Source: Tepidibacter mesophilus (lineage in GTDB: Bacteria; Bacillota; Clostridia; Peptostreptococcales; Peptostreptococcaceae). From it: DNA of 64,000 bases. The DNA lies in contig NZ_BDQY01000004.1 in NCBI RefSeq assembly GCF_002724055.1, positions 1-64,000 of the forward strand, given 5' to 3'. The notes below the pieces were generated by a model. That model saw nothing but the letters and a program-made list of their open reading frames with translations, ran no database searches and had not been told where the DNA came from. Shown in pieces: positions 25,979 to 35,090 of the stretch; position 1 is the stretch's first letter, and each line of letters begins with the position of its first letter. The position numbers and the translations under genes were made by a program.

Positions 25979-26005
25979 GTTTTATCACCTTTTTTCAGTT
26001 TATTT

Positions 26006-27916
26006 TTAAGCTTTAGCTAATTCTTCCTTATTCTCGAACATTTCTTCTAAAACCTTACGTTTTTGTTCTATTCTTTCTATTATTTGTCCTGCAGCTTTTA
26101 CAGGGTCTGGCTCTACAAAGAATTTAGCTCCAACCATATTTTCGAGTTCATTTGTAAGTACTTCTAACACTCTTGGTCCTCCTGTTACAGGTGGTGCTAC
26201 TCCAAGCCATGTATCTATTCCTGATGAAACAACATAAGTTCCTATAGCTACTGCCTTTTCTGACATCCACTCAGGTGCTGCTCCAACAACTGGTAATTGG
26301 GAAATATCAACATTTAAGAATTTAGCAACTTCTCCTACAAGTTCTAGTATACGACTTATATCAACACAAGAACCCATATGAAGTACAGGTGGTATATCTA
26401 CAAGTTCACAAACAGTTGCAAGACCTTGACCAGCTAACTTTCTAGCATCTTTGCTTAAAAGTCCTGCCTTTGCACAAGCTTGTGCTGCACATCCTGTAAC
26501 AACAACTATTACATCGTTTTTAATAAGTTCTTTTATAAGACCAACATGTCCGTAATCATGCTTAACCTTAGGATTATTACATCCAACTACTCCAGCAGCT
26601 CCTCTTATAACCCCTGATGTTATACAATCAGCAAGAGGCTTAACAGTTCCAGCTGGATCTATGTGAGAGTTTACAACTTTATCTAATTGATTGATTATAG
26701 CTTCAACACTATATCCCACAGTTGCATGATTTTTAGTTTTAGGTATAAATACTTTTTTATTGTCTCTATTTGCGAAATTTAGTATAGCTTCTTTAACTAT
26801 TGATTTTGCTGATTCGAATGCTTTTTCTTCATCAAATTCTAGATGAGTAGCACCCTTAATTCTAGCTTTTGGAGATGTAGTTATGAATTTTGTATGATAA
26901 CAATCTGTAAGAGATGCTAACGCTGGGAATATACATTGAACATCAACTATTACTGCTTCTACTGCTCCAGTTAATACTGCAAGCTCTTGTTGAGCAAAGT
27001 TTCCAGCTATTTTAACTCCATGTCTCATTGTAACCTCATTTGCTGTACAGCACATACCAGCAAGATTTATTCCTTCCGCTCCAACTTCTTTAGCTAAAGA
27101 TACAAGTTCTGGATCTTCTGCTGCAAGTACTATCATTTCTGATAATGAAGGCTCATGCCCATGAAGTACTATATTTACATAATTTTCTTCTAAAACACCA
27201 AGATTTGCTTCTGTTTCTCTCGGTACTGGAGTTCCAAATAATATATCACTAAGTTCTGTTGCTATGTAAGAACCTCCCCATCCATCAGCAAGAGCTGTTC
27301 TCATTGAAATATTTAACATACTATCTGCATCAGCAGTACAACCCATATGAGTTGAATGCATAACAGTTACAACTTCTCTATCTATAGCTCTTGGTACTAT
27401 ATTTAAATCTTCCCAAACCTTTCTTCTTTGTTGTGGCAATGATGGAGGTAATTCTAATGTTCCAAAAGGCTTTCCAAACTCATTAAGTGCAAATCCTGCA
27501 ACTTCATGAGCTATATCATATATATCTCTTTCGTCTGTTTCTATATCCCATCTTTTAGCTAATTTCATTAACTTAGCTTCATCTCTAACCTTATAATTAC
27601 CATCTTTACTTGACATATGAAGTACATGAGCTATATCTCTACCATGATCTGAATGTGCTGCTGCCCCTGCTGCTACCATTCTTGCAAAGTTTCTTGATAC
27701 AATAACATCTGCATCTGCTCCACAAAGACCTCTAGGTGTTTTTGGAGTTATTCTACATGGTCCCATTGTACAAATTCTACAGCATATTCCCTTTTCCCCC
27801 ATAGGACATGGTTTCATATTTTCTTTTCTATCCCAAAGAGTCTCTACTCCATCTGTCTGAGCTTTTTTAATTAGCTCATTAGTGGCATTATCAATTGACA
27901 ATAATTTTTCATCCAT
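26006..27916 (-). CDS. cooS: Anaerobic carbon monoxide dehydrogenase catalytic subunit
   Basis: The 636-residue Ni-Fe CODH interconverts CO and CO2 with ferredoxin. N-terminal Cys (37, 45, 46, 49, 54, 65) supply the D- and B-clusters. C-cluster ligands follow in MHSTHMGCTADAD (His), MCCTANE, VDVQCIFP, GCNNPKVKHDYGH and VTGCAAQACAKAG, with GSCVDISR later. Length matches CooS/AcsA. It is the first gene of the about 21-kb operon, behind a leader of roughly 260 bases. RBS AAGGGGGAAG. Confidence 0.97.
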   Translation of the reverse strand: MDEKLLSIDNATNELIKKAQTDGVETLWDRKENMKPCPMGEKGICCRICTMGPCRITPKTPRGLCGADADVIVSRNFARMVAAGAAAHSDHGRDIAHVLHMSSKDGNYKVRDEAKLMKLAKRWDIETDERDIYDIAHEVAGFALNEFGKPFGTLELPPSLPQQRRKVWEDLNIVPRAIDREVVTVMHSTHMGCTADADSMLNISMRTALADGWGGSYIATELSDILFGTPVPRETEANLGVLEENYVNIVLHGHEPSLSEMIVLAAEDPELVSLAKEVGAEGINLAGMCCTANEVTMRHGVKIAGNFAQQELAVLTGAVEAVIVDVQCIFPALASLTDCYHTKFITTSPKARIKGATHLEFDEEKAFESAKSIVKEAILNFANRDNKKVFIPKTKNHATVGYSVEAIINQLDKVVNSHIDPAGTVKPLADCITSGVIRGAAGVVGCNNPKVKHDYGHVGLIKELIKNDVIVVVTGCAAQACAKAGLLSKDARKLAGQGLATVCELVDIPPVLHMGSCVDISRILELVGEVAKFLNVDISQLPVVGAAPEWMSEKAVAIGTYVVSSGIDTWLGVAPPVTGGPRVLEVLTNELENMVGAKFFVEPDPVKAAGQIIERIEQKRKVLEEMFENKEELAKA

Positions 27917-28183
27917 ATTTCTTCCCCCTTTTACTGGTAACCTCTTGAAATTTCAAATTTATATAACAACAAAAAGAGTCTTCATGACTTTTTTTTGTTA
28001 TCTTCAGATAAGTATTCATTATTATTCAAATTTCACGAGTACTAAAATACTATTTCTAAGTCCCAAAACAAATAACGGATTTTATTTAATGGAATTAATA
28101 AATCTCTTTAATTTGTTAATTTAAAAACAATTACACTCAAAAAATATATTTTTTCATTACATTGACTTCCATTTATTAACTCA

Positions 28184-28212
28184 ATTATAACATATTTCAC
28201 TGTCTTTGTTGT
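28184..28212 (-). promoter_or_regulatory. Candidate extended -10 promoter for cooS operon
   Basis: On the minus strand TGTTATAAT (extended -10, perfect TATAAT) has ACAACA 17 bases upstream as a weak -35. A weak -35 with an extended -10 is compatible with activator control. The implied 5' leader is about 260 bases. Confidence 0.5.
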
Positions 28213-28436
28213 ATATTTTTACATTTTTTATTGTATATTTTTAATAAATATAAAAACATTATTTTATTTATTTCTTCAATGTATATTTTCGTTTATAATT
28301 TTAATTTTCTAATCTATTTTAACGATAAATTTAATGTTATTTTTTTGTCGAATAATTTGAGTATTTTTTATACTTCACTAAAATTTCACATAATGATTAT
28401 TTTGTATCTATGAAAAAATCATACTTTTTTTATATA

Positions 28437-28485
28437 GATAATGTATATATATAATTCTTATTACAAATTATATATATACATTATC
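28437..28485. terminator. AT-only perfect hairpin downstream of ptb
   Basis: Twenty-base arms (GATAATGTATATATATAATT and its exact complement) are separated by nine bases. It begins 18 bases past the ptb stop. The following minus-strand bases are TATATAAAAAAAG and not a T-run, so termination is uncertain. Confidence 0.5.
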
Positions 28486-28502
28486 ATTGTATAATATGTA
28501 TA

Positions 28503-29399
28503 TTATTTATTATTTGCAATTAAAGCGCCTATTGCTATTGAATATAATTTTGATTCATGTGTATCTGCTCTTGATACTAATACAACCGGTGCTTTAGCTC
28601 CCATTATTATGCCTGCAGATTTACCATCAGCCATATAAGTCAAGGCCTTACCGATTCCGTTACCAACCTCTATTGTAGGAACTAGCATTATATCCGCATC
28701 TCCAGCTACTTCACTATTAAAGTTCTTTATCTTAGCAGCTTCTTTTGATATAGCTAAATCAAACGCAAGAGGCCCCTCAACTATAACACCCTCTCCATAT
28801 TCCATCTTAGAAAGTTGATCTGCATCAACCGTAGCTACCATTTTATCACTTACTTTTTCTTTTGCAGCAATACAAGCTCCTTTTACCGTTTCAAGTTCTA
28901 ATGATTTTCCAACTTGTATAGCATTATTCATTATCTTATATTTTTGGTCTAGATTTGGACTAATGTTCATTCCTCCATCAGTAAGAATCAGCAGCTTATG
29001 GTAACTCGGAAGTTCATATACCATTACATGACTTAAAAGACTTTCTGTTCTAAGTCCGTATTCTTTATTTAAAACTTCTTTTAAAAGTATAGATGTGTCT
29101 ATTAGTCCCTTCATGACAAAGTCTGCTTTTTTGCTAGACACAAGCTTTACAGCAATTTCAGCACTTTCTTTTAACTCTTTAGCTTCTATTAGTTCTATCC
29201 CTTCTATATTTTCATTTAACTCTTTAACTATTTCTTTTATTTTTTCAGTGTCACCAACTAATATAGGTTCTATAATCCCTTTTTTTCTAGCATCAAATAC
29301 AGCTTTTAAAACTTCTTCGTCTTGAGCAGATGCAACTGCTAATTTCATAGTTTGTATACTTTTAACTTTGCTTATTACTTGATCTAATTTTTTTATCAT
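28503..29399 (-). CDS. ptb: Phosphate butyryltransferase (or phosphate acetyltransferase family member)
   Basis: This 298-residue protein of the PTA_PTB family moves acyl groups between CoA and phosphate. Seen: GIIEPILVGDTEKI, FVMKGLIDTS, SHVMVYELPSYHKLLILTDGGMNISP, GPLAFDLAIS, GDADIMLVPTIEVGNGIGKAL and the C-terminal PVVLVSRADTHESKL. Length (about 300) favours butyryl over acetyl transferase (about 330). No kinase gene (buk or ackA) adjoins it. Position upstream of the acs operon in the same direction suggests use of acetyl-CoA or butyryl-CoA for ATP formation (inference). Confidence 0.85.
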   Translation of the reverse strand: MIKKLDQVISKVKSIQTMKLAVASAQDEEVLKAVFDARKKGIIEPILVGDTEKIKEIVKELNENIEGIELIEAKELKESAEIAVKLVSSKKADFVMKGLIDTSILLKEVLNKEYGLRTESLLSHVMVYELPSYHKLLILTDGGMNISPNLDQKYKIMNNAIQVGKSLELETVKGACIAAKEKVSDKMVATVDADQLSKMEYGEGVIVEGPLAFDLAISKEAAKIKNFNSEVAGDADIMLVPTIEVGNGIGKALTYMADGKSAGIIMGAKAPVVLVSRADTHESKLYSIAIGALIANNK

Positions 29400-29542
29400 T
29401 ATAACTTAATACCTCCTTACTAATGTCTTTTTTCTATATACTATTTAAGTTCTATACTTCAATCGTTTTCCCTTTTTTATCTATGGTAAAAGCAATTTTT
29501 TATCTATGAAATTTTAAATAAAAGTATGTTCCAAATATTAAA

Positions 29543-29571
29543 TTCAACTTAATCTTGCTATATGGTATAAT
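29543..29571 (+). promoter_or_regulatory. Candidate promoter of the GltD-like gene
   Basis: An extended -10 TGGTATAAT, with a weak TTCAAC element 17 bases upstream, ends about 44 bases before the ATG. Confidence 0.55.
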
Positions 29572-29614
29572 ATATTTTTAGTAATAAAGTAAATTTTAAT
29601 AGGAGTTGATATTT

Positions 29615-30859
29615 ATGGGAAATCATATTGTAGAAGAAGCCAAAAGATGTATGCAGTGTAAAAATCCAAAATGTAAGCAAGGTTGTCCTGTAAATACGTC
29701 TATTCCAGAGGTCATACAATTACTTTTAGATAGCGAAATTAAACAAGCTGGAGAAATATTATTTAACAACAATCCTCTTTCTGTTATTTGTTCTCTAGTA
29801 TGTCCACATGAAAATCAATGTGAAGGTAATTGTATTCTTGGTATCAAAGGAAGTCCTGTTCAAATAAGTTCTATAGAACATTATATTTCTAATTATTATT
29901 TAAATAGTTCTTCTATTGACAAAAACAAAAGATTAAATAAAAAAGTGGCTATAATTGGTTCAGGACCTGCCGGTATTACTATAGCATTTATGCTGTCTTT
30001 AAAGGGTTATGATGTTACTATATTTGAAGCTCATGATAAGATAGGAGGGGTATTAAGATATGGTATTCCAGAGTTTAGACTTCCTAAAATAATTCTGGAC
30101 AAACTTAAGGATAAGTTAATTGAACTCGGAGTTAAAATACGTCCAAATACACTAATAGGTCCTGTTATAAACATAGATACTCTTAACAGAGATGGATATG
30201 AAGCTATTTTCATAGGTACAGGTGTATGGAACCCTAACACTTTAAATATAAAGGGGGAAAGTCTTGGTCATGTTCATTATGCTATTGATTACTTAAAAAA
30301 CCCTAGTGTTTATGATTTAGGTGAAAAAGTATGTGTCATAGGGGCCGGCAATGTTGCTATGGATGTTGCTAGAACTGCTATAAGACGCGGTTGTAAAGAT
30401 GTATACATAATGTATAGAAAAGATATATGCGATATGTCTGCTACTAATTATGAAATAGAATACGCTAAGATAGATGGAGTAAAATTTGAAACTTTTAAAA
30501 CTCCTATAGAGTTTGTAGATGAGGGTGTTAAGTACATAAGAACTAAGAAAATAGAGGATGAGTCAGGTAACATAACCTTCGTTACAATGGAAGAATCTGA
30601 AGATATTTTCAGGGCAGATTCTATTATAGTTGCTGTAAGCCAAGGTCCAAAATCTAATATAGTATCTACTTCAAAAGGTATAAACCTTAACAAGTACGGG
30701 CTTGTAATTACAGATTCCTTAGGCAGAACTACTAGAGATGGTGTCTTTGCATCAGGAGACGTTGTTACAGGAGCTAAAACTGTTGTTGAAGCTGTTAATG
30801 TATCGAAGAAAGTTGCAATGGCTATAGATGAATATATAATGAAAAAATACGAGAAGTAA
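29615..30859 (+). CDS. GltD-like NAD(P)H-dependent Fe-S flavoprotein oxidoreductase
   Basis: This 414-residue protein resembles the glutamate synthase small subunit / NfnB / dihydropyrimidine dehydrogenase N-terminal module. It has an N-terminal domain with about nine Cys for two 4Fe-4S clusters (CMQCKNPKCKQGCP, CSLVCPHENQCEGNC). An FAD site follows (AIIGSGPAGITIAF near residue 112, DKIGGVLRYGIPEFRLPK), then an NAD(P) site (CVIGAGNVAMDVARTAIRRG) and GVFASGDVVTGAKTVVEA. It has no C-terminal extension and no large-subunit partner nearby. The start is the ATG nine bases after AGGAG; a TTG adjoining the RBS is rejected. It is divergent from ptb. The exact reaction is unknown; supply of electrons between NADPH and ferredoxin-type partners is plausible. 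Confidence 0.82.
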   Translation: MGNHIVEEAKRCMQCKNPKCKQGCPVNTSIPEVIQLLLDSEIKQAGEILFNNNPLSVICSLVCPHENQCEGNCILGIKGSPVQISSIEHYISNYYLNSSSIDKNKRLNKKVAIIGSGPAGITIAFMLSLKGYDVTIFEAHDKIGGVLRYGIPEFRLPKIILDKLKDKLIELGVKIRPNTLIGPVINIDTLNRDGYEAIFIGTGVWNPNTLNIKGESLGHVHYAIDYLKNPSVYDLGEKVCVIGAGNVAMDVARTAIRRGCKDVYIMYRKDICDMSATNYEIEYAKIDGVKFETFKTPIEFVDEGVKYIRTKKIEDESGNITFVTMEESEDIFRADSIIVAVSQGPKSNIVSTSKGINLNKYGLVITDSLGRTTRDGVFASGDVVTGAKTVVEAVNVSKKVAMAIDEYIMKKYEK

Positions 30860-30878
30860 TTACTTCTCGTATTTCTTA
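30846..30878 (+). terminator. Terminator of the GltD-like gene
   Basis: The perfect hairpin TACGAGAAGTAA / TTACTTCTCGTA overlaps the stop codon and is followed by TTTCTTATT. Confidence 0.75.
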
Positions 30879-30929
30879 TTATATAAGAATTATATGATTT
30901 TCGCTTTATGAATAACTTGTTATAAAAAA

Positions 30930-31014
30930 TAAACTTGCAACTATTTTAAGCAACGGAGCCCGTAGGGATCGTTGGCGACATGAGTCAGTGCGTAGCAACT
31001 AGACGAATTTTTTT
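30930..31014 (-). repeat. Family 2 structured repeat, copy c
   Basis: Minus-strand reading AAAAAAATTCGTCTAGTTGC, then TACGCACTGACTCATGTCGCC and CAACGATCCCTACGGGCTCC. Its first bases encode the last codons and TAG stop of the TPR gene. Hairpin 1 is AGTTGC TAC GC(A)ACT-like and hairpin 2 CAACG/CGTTG. Confidence 0.85.
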
Positions 31015-32129
31015 AATTCATTAAGACAAACTAGCGTAACTTCATCATCTGGATTTAAAGTAAACGCCTTTTCTATATAAAATCTAGCTTCATCTAGATT
31101 TCCAGTTTCAAGATAGGCCATTCCTAGGTTACACATAACTTCAGGATCTTCTTTTATTTCTAAAGCCTTTTTAAACTCTTCTATTGATTTTTCTAAGTTT
31201 CCAGTAGCAGCATAACAAAGCCCTATCTCAACTATAGTATCTATTTGCGTAGGATTAAGAATTAGTATTTTTTCGAAGTATTGTATAGACTCATTTATAT
31301 TTCCTAATTGCCTATAACCAAGCCCTATAAAAAACAATAAATTCCACCAATCAGGATATTCATCTTTTAATGGAAGTAACTTTTCAATACCTTCCTGTGC
31401 ATTTCCCTGTAATACCAAATTGTATCCTTCTTCATAATCAACCTTATCTTCAATCTTTTTTAATTCATTTTTTATCTCCATTACTGTATTTTCATCTAAT
31501 TCGCATTCCAATGCTTGTTCCCAAGTAATCTTAGTTTTTATATACTGTTTTTGATTGTAGTAATGATATCCAAGATGATAATAAGCAAGACCAAAATCAG
31601 GCTCTATATCTACTATAGTTTCTAATTTATCTAAAGCTTCAAGAAGAAAATCATTCATCAATTTTTCTTCTTTGTTCTTTTCATGAATTTTTGCTACATC
31701 TTGACACACTAAGGCATAATTATAAATACCATTTATATTATCCTTATTTAAAGTTATAAGAGACTTAAAATAAATCAATGCATCTGTAAGCTCTTTTTCA
31801 TTAGCTTTTTTAACTCCCATATAACCTATATATTCTTCTATTCTATCATCAAATGCATATAAAAATCTTTTATACTCTTCGTTGTATTTAAAGTTTGAAT
31901 CAACTCCTATTATGTATACCATGCCATTTGCTAAAGATGACAATGTTAATGCTTCTTCTGCACTTTTATCTTTTATCCCTTTAACTAATTCCTCATTAAG
32001 TATAGGAACATCTACTCCTCCACTTGGAATAGCATATCCCTTTAGAGGAAGCTTCGCATCCTCTTTTATACTTAAAAAAGCCAAATTTTCAGTTTTAATT
32101 AATAAATGTTTTTCTATCTTAAACTTCAT
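30999..32129 (-). CDS. TPR-repeat protein
   Basis: A 376-residue soluble protein. Residues about 1-100 form a domain I do not recognise (MKFKIEKHLLIKTENLAFL, KGYAIPSGGVDVPI). From about residue 115 on there are tetratricopeptide-like helical repeats, with clear ones such as YNYALVCQDVAKIHEKN, FGLAYYHLGYHYYNQKQY, WWNLLFFIGLGYRQLGNINE, VEIGLCYAATGNLEKSIEE and CNLGMAYLETGNLDEARFY. TPRs mediate protein contacts; no enzyme motif is seen. It is 11 bases downstream of the B12-radical SAM gene. Its last residues (KKFV) and stop codon lie in a family 2 repeat, so the C-terminus was probably rewritten by repeat insertion (inference). Confidence 0.8.
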   Translation of the reverse strand: MKFKIEKHLLIKTENLAFLSIKEDAKLPLKGYAIPSGGVDVPILNEELVKGIKDKSAEEALTLSSLANGMVYIIGVDSNFKYNEEYKRFLYAFDDRIEEYIGYMGVKKANEKELTDALIYFKSLITLNKDNINGIYNYALVCQDVAKIHEKNKEEKLMNDFLLEALDKLETIVDIEPDFGLAYYHLGYHYYNQKQYIKTKITWEQALECELDENTVMEIKNELKKIEDKVDYEEGYNLVLQGNAQEGIEKLLPLKDEYPDWWNLLFFIGLGYRQLGNINESIQYFEKILILNPTQIDTIVEIGLCYAATGNLEKSIEEFKKALEIKEDPEVMCNLGMAYLETGNLDEARFYIEKAFTLNPDDEVTLVCLNELKKFV

Positions 32130-32140
32130 AAATATCCCTC

Positions 32141-33898
32141 CTAAATAACAACCTTATATGAATTACTTTTCTCAAACACCTTTTTATCTAAATCATAAAC
32201 AAACAATATGGTATTTAATTCTTTATCCAAATTTTCATTTATATTTTCTTTTAGTTTTAATACATCATAACTAAAAGGTTCAAATTGAACATATTTAATT
32301 ATATTCTTAGCCGGAGTATTTTCAAACTTTGGAATATATTTTATAATATTTCCTTCATTCTTTAAAAATATATGGCACCTATTCTTAAAATCATCTAACT
32401 CTATTTTATCAAACATATTAGGTAAAGATGATACCCTGCCAAGAGAAATATAGTCGTATTTAAGTACATCCTTAAATATATCAACATCTTCTTTTATAAC
32501 ATTAATATAGAAATCAAGTAGTATATTGTATAATTGATTCTTTCCCTGTGACATTTTGAAATAATTATTATCTTCCCAATAAGAAGATAAATCTTCAAAT
32601 AATTTAAAAGCATCTTCACTATAATGCTTCTTTATTATATAATCCATAGAAAGCTTAAAATTATTCGAATTATAGTAAATTTCAAGAATCGCTTCTACAT
32701 CCTTTATTTTTAATATTTCATCATAGCTCATATACTTATTACCTAACACTTCATAAGGCGTATAGTCTTTAAATATATAATCATGTTTTTTAGAATTATT
32801 TCTAATACCAGACCCCTTTAACATCTTCAAAAATCCAAGCTGCAATTGTTCTATATCCAGATTAAATACTGTATTAAATGAATTTCTAAAACTTTCATAA
32901 TTTTCATACGGAAGACCTGCTATTAAGTCTAAATGCTGATGAATATTTTTAAAACTTGAAACTTTATTGACAACATAAGATAATCTTTCAAAATTCTGTG
33001 TTCTTCCTACTTCTTTTAACGTCTTTTCATTCGTAGATTGAACTCCTATTTCAAATTGAAAAAGACCAGGACTACACTTTGATAAAAACTCCAACATATC
33101 ATCATCTATTAAATGAGCCGTCACCTCAAAGTGAAAGTTTGTAAAGCCATTATCATTTTCCATAATAAATTTCATTATATCAAGTGCATATTCTTTTCTT
33201 GCATTAAATGTTCTATCTACAAATTTAACTTGCTTAACATTAGCATCTATCAAGTTTTTAAGTTCTATTTTGACCCTATCTATATCAAAAAATCTAAGGC
33301 CTTTTATAGTAGAAGATAAGCAATATTGACAATTAAAAGGACATCCCCTTGATGTTTCGTAATATACGATTCTATTTTCATATTCCTTTTTATCTATATT
33401 TTCATAAGGGCTAGGTATTACATTAAGATCATTTATTAACTGTCTTGTTTTATTAACCATTATAAAATCCTTTTTTCTATAAATAAGACCATCTATACAT
33501 TCAATATCTTTTTTTCCCAGGGAATATTCTATAAATTCTCTAAAAGTCAATTCCCCTTCTCCATATATTATGTAATCTATGCAATCATGTTTTTTCATGA
33601 ATTCTTCATAATCATAAGAAACTTCTGGTCCTCCAAGTAATATCTTAATATGAGGGCTCACTTTTTTTAAGTTCTTGCAGATTTTTATAGTATCATCTAC
33701 ATTCCATATATATGTAGAAAATACTACTATATCAGACTTTTGATTGTAAATTTCTTTTAATATATAATCCACACTATTGTTTATAGTATACTCAGCAACA
33801 GTAATATAAGCCAAATCTTTACAAAAGCTATTTAAATATCTAATAGCTAAATTAGTATGAATAAATTTTGAATTAAGAGTAGTTAAAAGTATTTTCAA
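32141..33898 (-). CDS. B12-binding domain radical SAM protein (DUF4080-like C-terminus)
   Basis: A 585-residue protein. The N-terminal part (about 1-140) is a cobalamin-binding fold (DIVVFSTYIWNVDDTI, IKILLGGPEVSYD). The radical SAM core has CPFNCQYC at about residues 185-192, then VKFVDRTFNARKE, FQFEIGVQSTNE and LDLIAGLPYE. The C-terminal about 170 residues resemble DUF4080. Substrate unknown; such proteins often methylate or rearrange unactivated carbons. The cobalamin need suits a corrinoid-rich organism. The start codon is TTG behind AAAGGGCGGA. Confidence 0.85.
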   Translation of the reverse strand: MKILLTTLNSKFIHTNLAIRYLNSFCKDLAYITVAEYTINNSVDYILKEIYNQKSDIVVFSTYIWNVDDTIKICKNLKKVSPHIKILLGGPEVSYDYEEFMKKHDCIDYIIYGEGELTFREFIEYSLGKKDIECIDGLIYRKKDFIMVNKTRQLINDLNVIPSPYENIDKKEYENRIVYYETSRGCPFNCQYCLSSTIKGLRFFDIDRVKIELKNLIDANVKQVKFVDRTFNARKEYALDIMKFIMENDNGFTNFHFEVTAHLIDDDMLEFLSKCSPGLFQFEIGVQSTNEKTLKEVGRTQNFERLSYVVNKVSSFKNIHQHLDLIAGLPYENYESFRNSFNTVFNLDIEQLQLGFLKMLKGSGIRNNSKKHDYIFKDYTPYEVLGNKYMSYDEILKIKDVEAILEIYYNSNNFKLSMDYIIKKHYSEDAFKLFEDLSSYWEDNNYFKMSQGKNQLYNILLDFYINVIKEDVDIFKDVLKYDYISLGRVSSLPNMFDKIELDDFKNRCHIFLKNEGNIIKYIPKFENTPAKNIIKYVQFEPFSYDVLKLKENINENLDKELNTILFVYDLDKKVFEKSNSYKVVI

Positions 33899-34056
33899 TA
33901 TAATCCGCCCTTTCTTAATAATACATCATTATATATTATCATAAAAAAAAAAAAAATTCTATTTGTTAAATAAAGTAAATATATCATTTATATTTGAAAT
34001 TTATTATCATCTGGTTTAAAATAGAGTTAAGACACAATTGAAAGAAGGTGATACTT

Positions 34057-34641
34057 TTGTTAGTTCAAAGTCACAATATTATAGCAAACCATATACATTA
34101 CAATATAAAGAATCACTTAAATATAGATTTGAACCTCAAACTACTATCATACGGAGCTATGAAGCCAGACATAGCCCCTAGACTTGCTGTAAAAAAACAC
34201 TATAAAGATCAAAGTTTTGATTTTGTTTTAAATGAAATATTAAATTTGATAGATAATGGACTTAGAGAAAACCCTATATCTATAAACAGATTTTCTACAA
34301 ATTTAGGGGTTATAAGTCATTTTTTATCTGATTTTTTTTGTCTTCCACATCATAATAGAGATTACTATCATGACAAGCTATTTGAACATTTAAAATATGA
34401 AAAAGACCTACATAAATATTTCGTTAATTTTGAAGGTCTTAACAAAGTCAAATCCCCTTATATAGAAAACATAGACAAGGAGAATATTAAAAATCTTATA
34501 GAAGAACTTCACCATTCCTATACTGAAAATGAAATGGGATTCGAAAACGACGTTATAAGTTCTATAAACATATCAAGTGCGATTGGTATAATAATAACTG
34601 AAAATTCGTTAATAGAATCATTTAATAAAATCACAGTTTAA
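34057..34641 (+). CDS. Zinc-dependent phospholipase C-like protein
   Basis: This 194-residue helical protein has conserved His/Asp spacing of the zinc-dependent phospholipase C / S1-P1 nuclease-like superfamily: HNIIANHIHYNI, YGAMKPDIAP, GVISHFLSDFFCLPHHNRDYYHDKLFEH and LIEELHHSYTEN. There is no secretion signal, which differs from alpha-toxin-type enzymes and suggests an intracellular or membrane-surface relative whose substrate is unknown. The start is a TTG six bases after AGAAGGTG; a GTG inside the RBS is less likely. It is followed by its own terminator. Confidence 0.7.
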   Translation: MLVQSHNIIANHIHYNIKNHLNIDLNLKLLSYGAMKPDIAPRLAVKKHYKDQSFDFVLNEILNLIDNGLRENPISINRFSTNLGVISHFLSDFFCLPHHNRDYYHDKLFEHLKYEKDLHKYFVNFEGLNKVKSPYIENIDKENIKNLIEELHHSYTENEMGFENDVISSINISSAIGIIITENSLIESFNKITV

Positions 34642-34647
34642 TTTAAC

Positions 34648-34697
34648 AAGTCCTATATTATTATGCTTTCACCTTATGTATAATAGTATAGGACTTT
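34648..34697 (+). terminator. Terminator of the phospholipase-like gene
   Basis: AAGTCCTATA(T)TATTAT pairs with ATAATA(G)TATAGGACTT, with a 15-base loop, and TTTATG follows. Only a short T-run. Confidence 0.6.
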
Positions 34698-34829
34698 ATG
34701 TAATTCTGTATTCTTTCTTCTTACATTTCACTATTCATCATTATTTTTGCATTTTTTGAAGGTTTTTAAACTATTTTATAGAAAATTAAGTAATAATATT
34801 ACTTTTAGTTGTGAAAGGAGCTCATTATT

Positions 34830-35024
34830 ATGGAATCATTCGATAAAATATCTATAGATCAAATTTCAAAGAGAGATTTACTTTTAATTGTTAAATCTTT
34901 AGAATATACATACGAAAATACTAAAATAGATGATTTTATTAATTTAAGAAACAATATGGTTAAAGAGCTTTGCTTTTTAGCAGAGACAAGTGAAGATGAT
35001 TTTTTAAAGTTTTTAGAAAAATAG
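34830..35024 (+). CDS. Small acidic protein of unknown function
   Basis: A 64-residue protein, rich in Asp, Glu and Lys and predicted helical (LLLIVKSLEYTYENT, LRNNMVKELCFLAETSEDDF). The strong RBS AAAGGAG lies ten bases ahead of ATG, and a perfect terminator follows directly, so it is a real monocistronic gene. No domain recognised. Confidence 0.72.
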   Translation: MESFDKISIDQISKRDLLLIVKSLEYTYENTKIDDFINLRNNMVKELCFLAETSEDDFLKFLEK

Positions 35025-35030
35025 AATTCA

Positions 35031-35080
35031 AAAATGAAGTTCATTGAAATATTAACTATATTTCAATGAACTTCATTTTT
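35031..35080. terminator. Bidirectional terminator
   Basis: Long perfect arms AAAATGAAGTTCATTGAAAT / ATTTCAATGAACTTCATTTT with loop ATTAACTAT serve the small plus-strand gene and the convergent minus-strand gene at 35091. The loop joins sequences like the two ends of family 1 repeats. Confidence 0.85.
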
Positions 35081-35090
35081 CTCTTAAACT

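Larger units (their letters stand above)
27917..28502 (-). other. Leader and promoter region of the Wood-Ljungdahl operon
   Basis: This 586-base AT-rich non-coding stretch contains, from the cooS side: the RBS, a short hairpin AAAGTCATGAAGACTCTTTTT on the minus strand (about 27970-27996), about 180 bases without clear structure, an extended -10 promoter at 28184-28212, a very T-rich plus-strand stretch, and an AT-only hairpin at 28437-28485 behind ptb. No coding frame with an RBS is visible. Confidence 0.55.

Noticed and set aside
28231-28413. Plus-strand frame of 60 codons in the cooS upstream region
   Set aside because: Phe/Ile/Tyr-rich translation of AT-rich DNA with no RBS.
33939-33956. 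Poly-A tract as a phase-variation switch
   Set aside because: The run lies in a non-coding gap between divergent genes and is not placed within a promoter spacer I can define.
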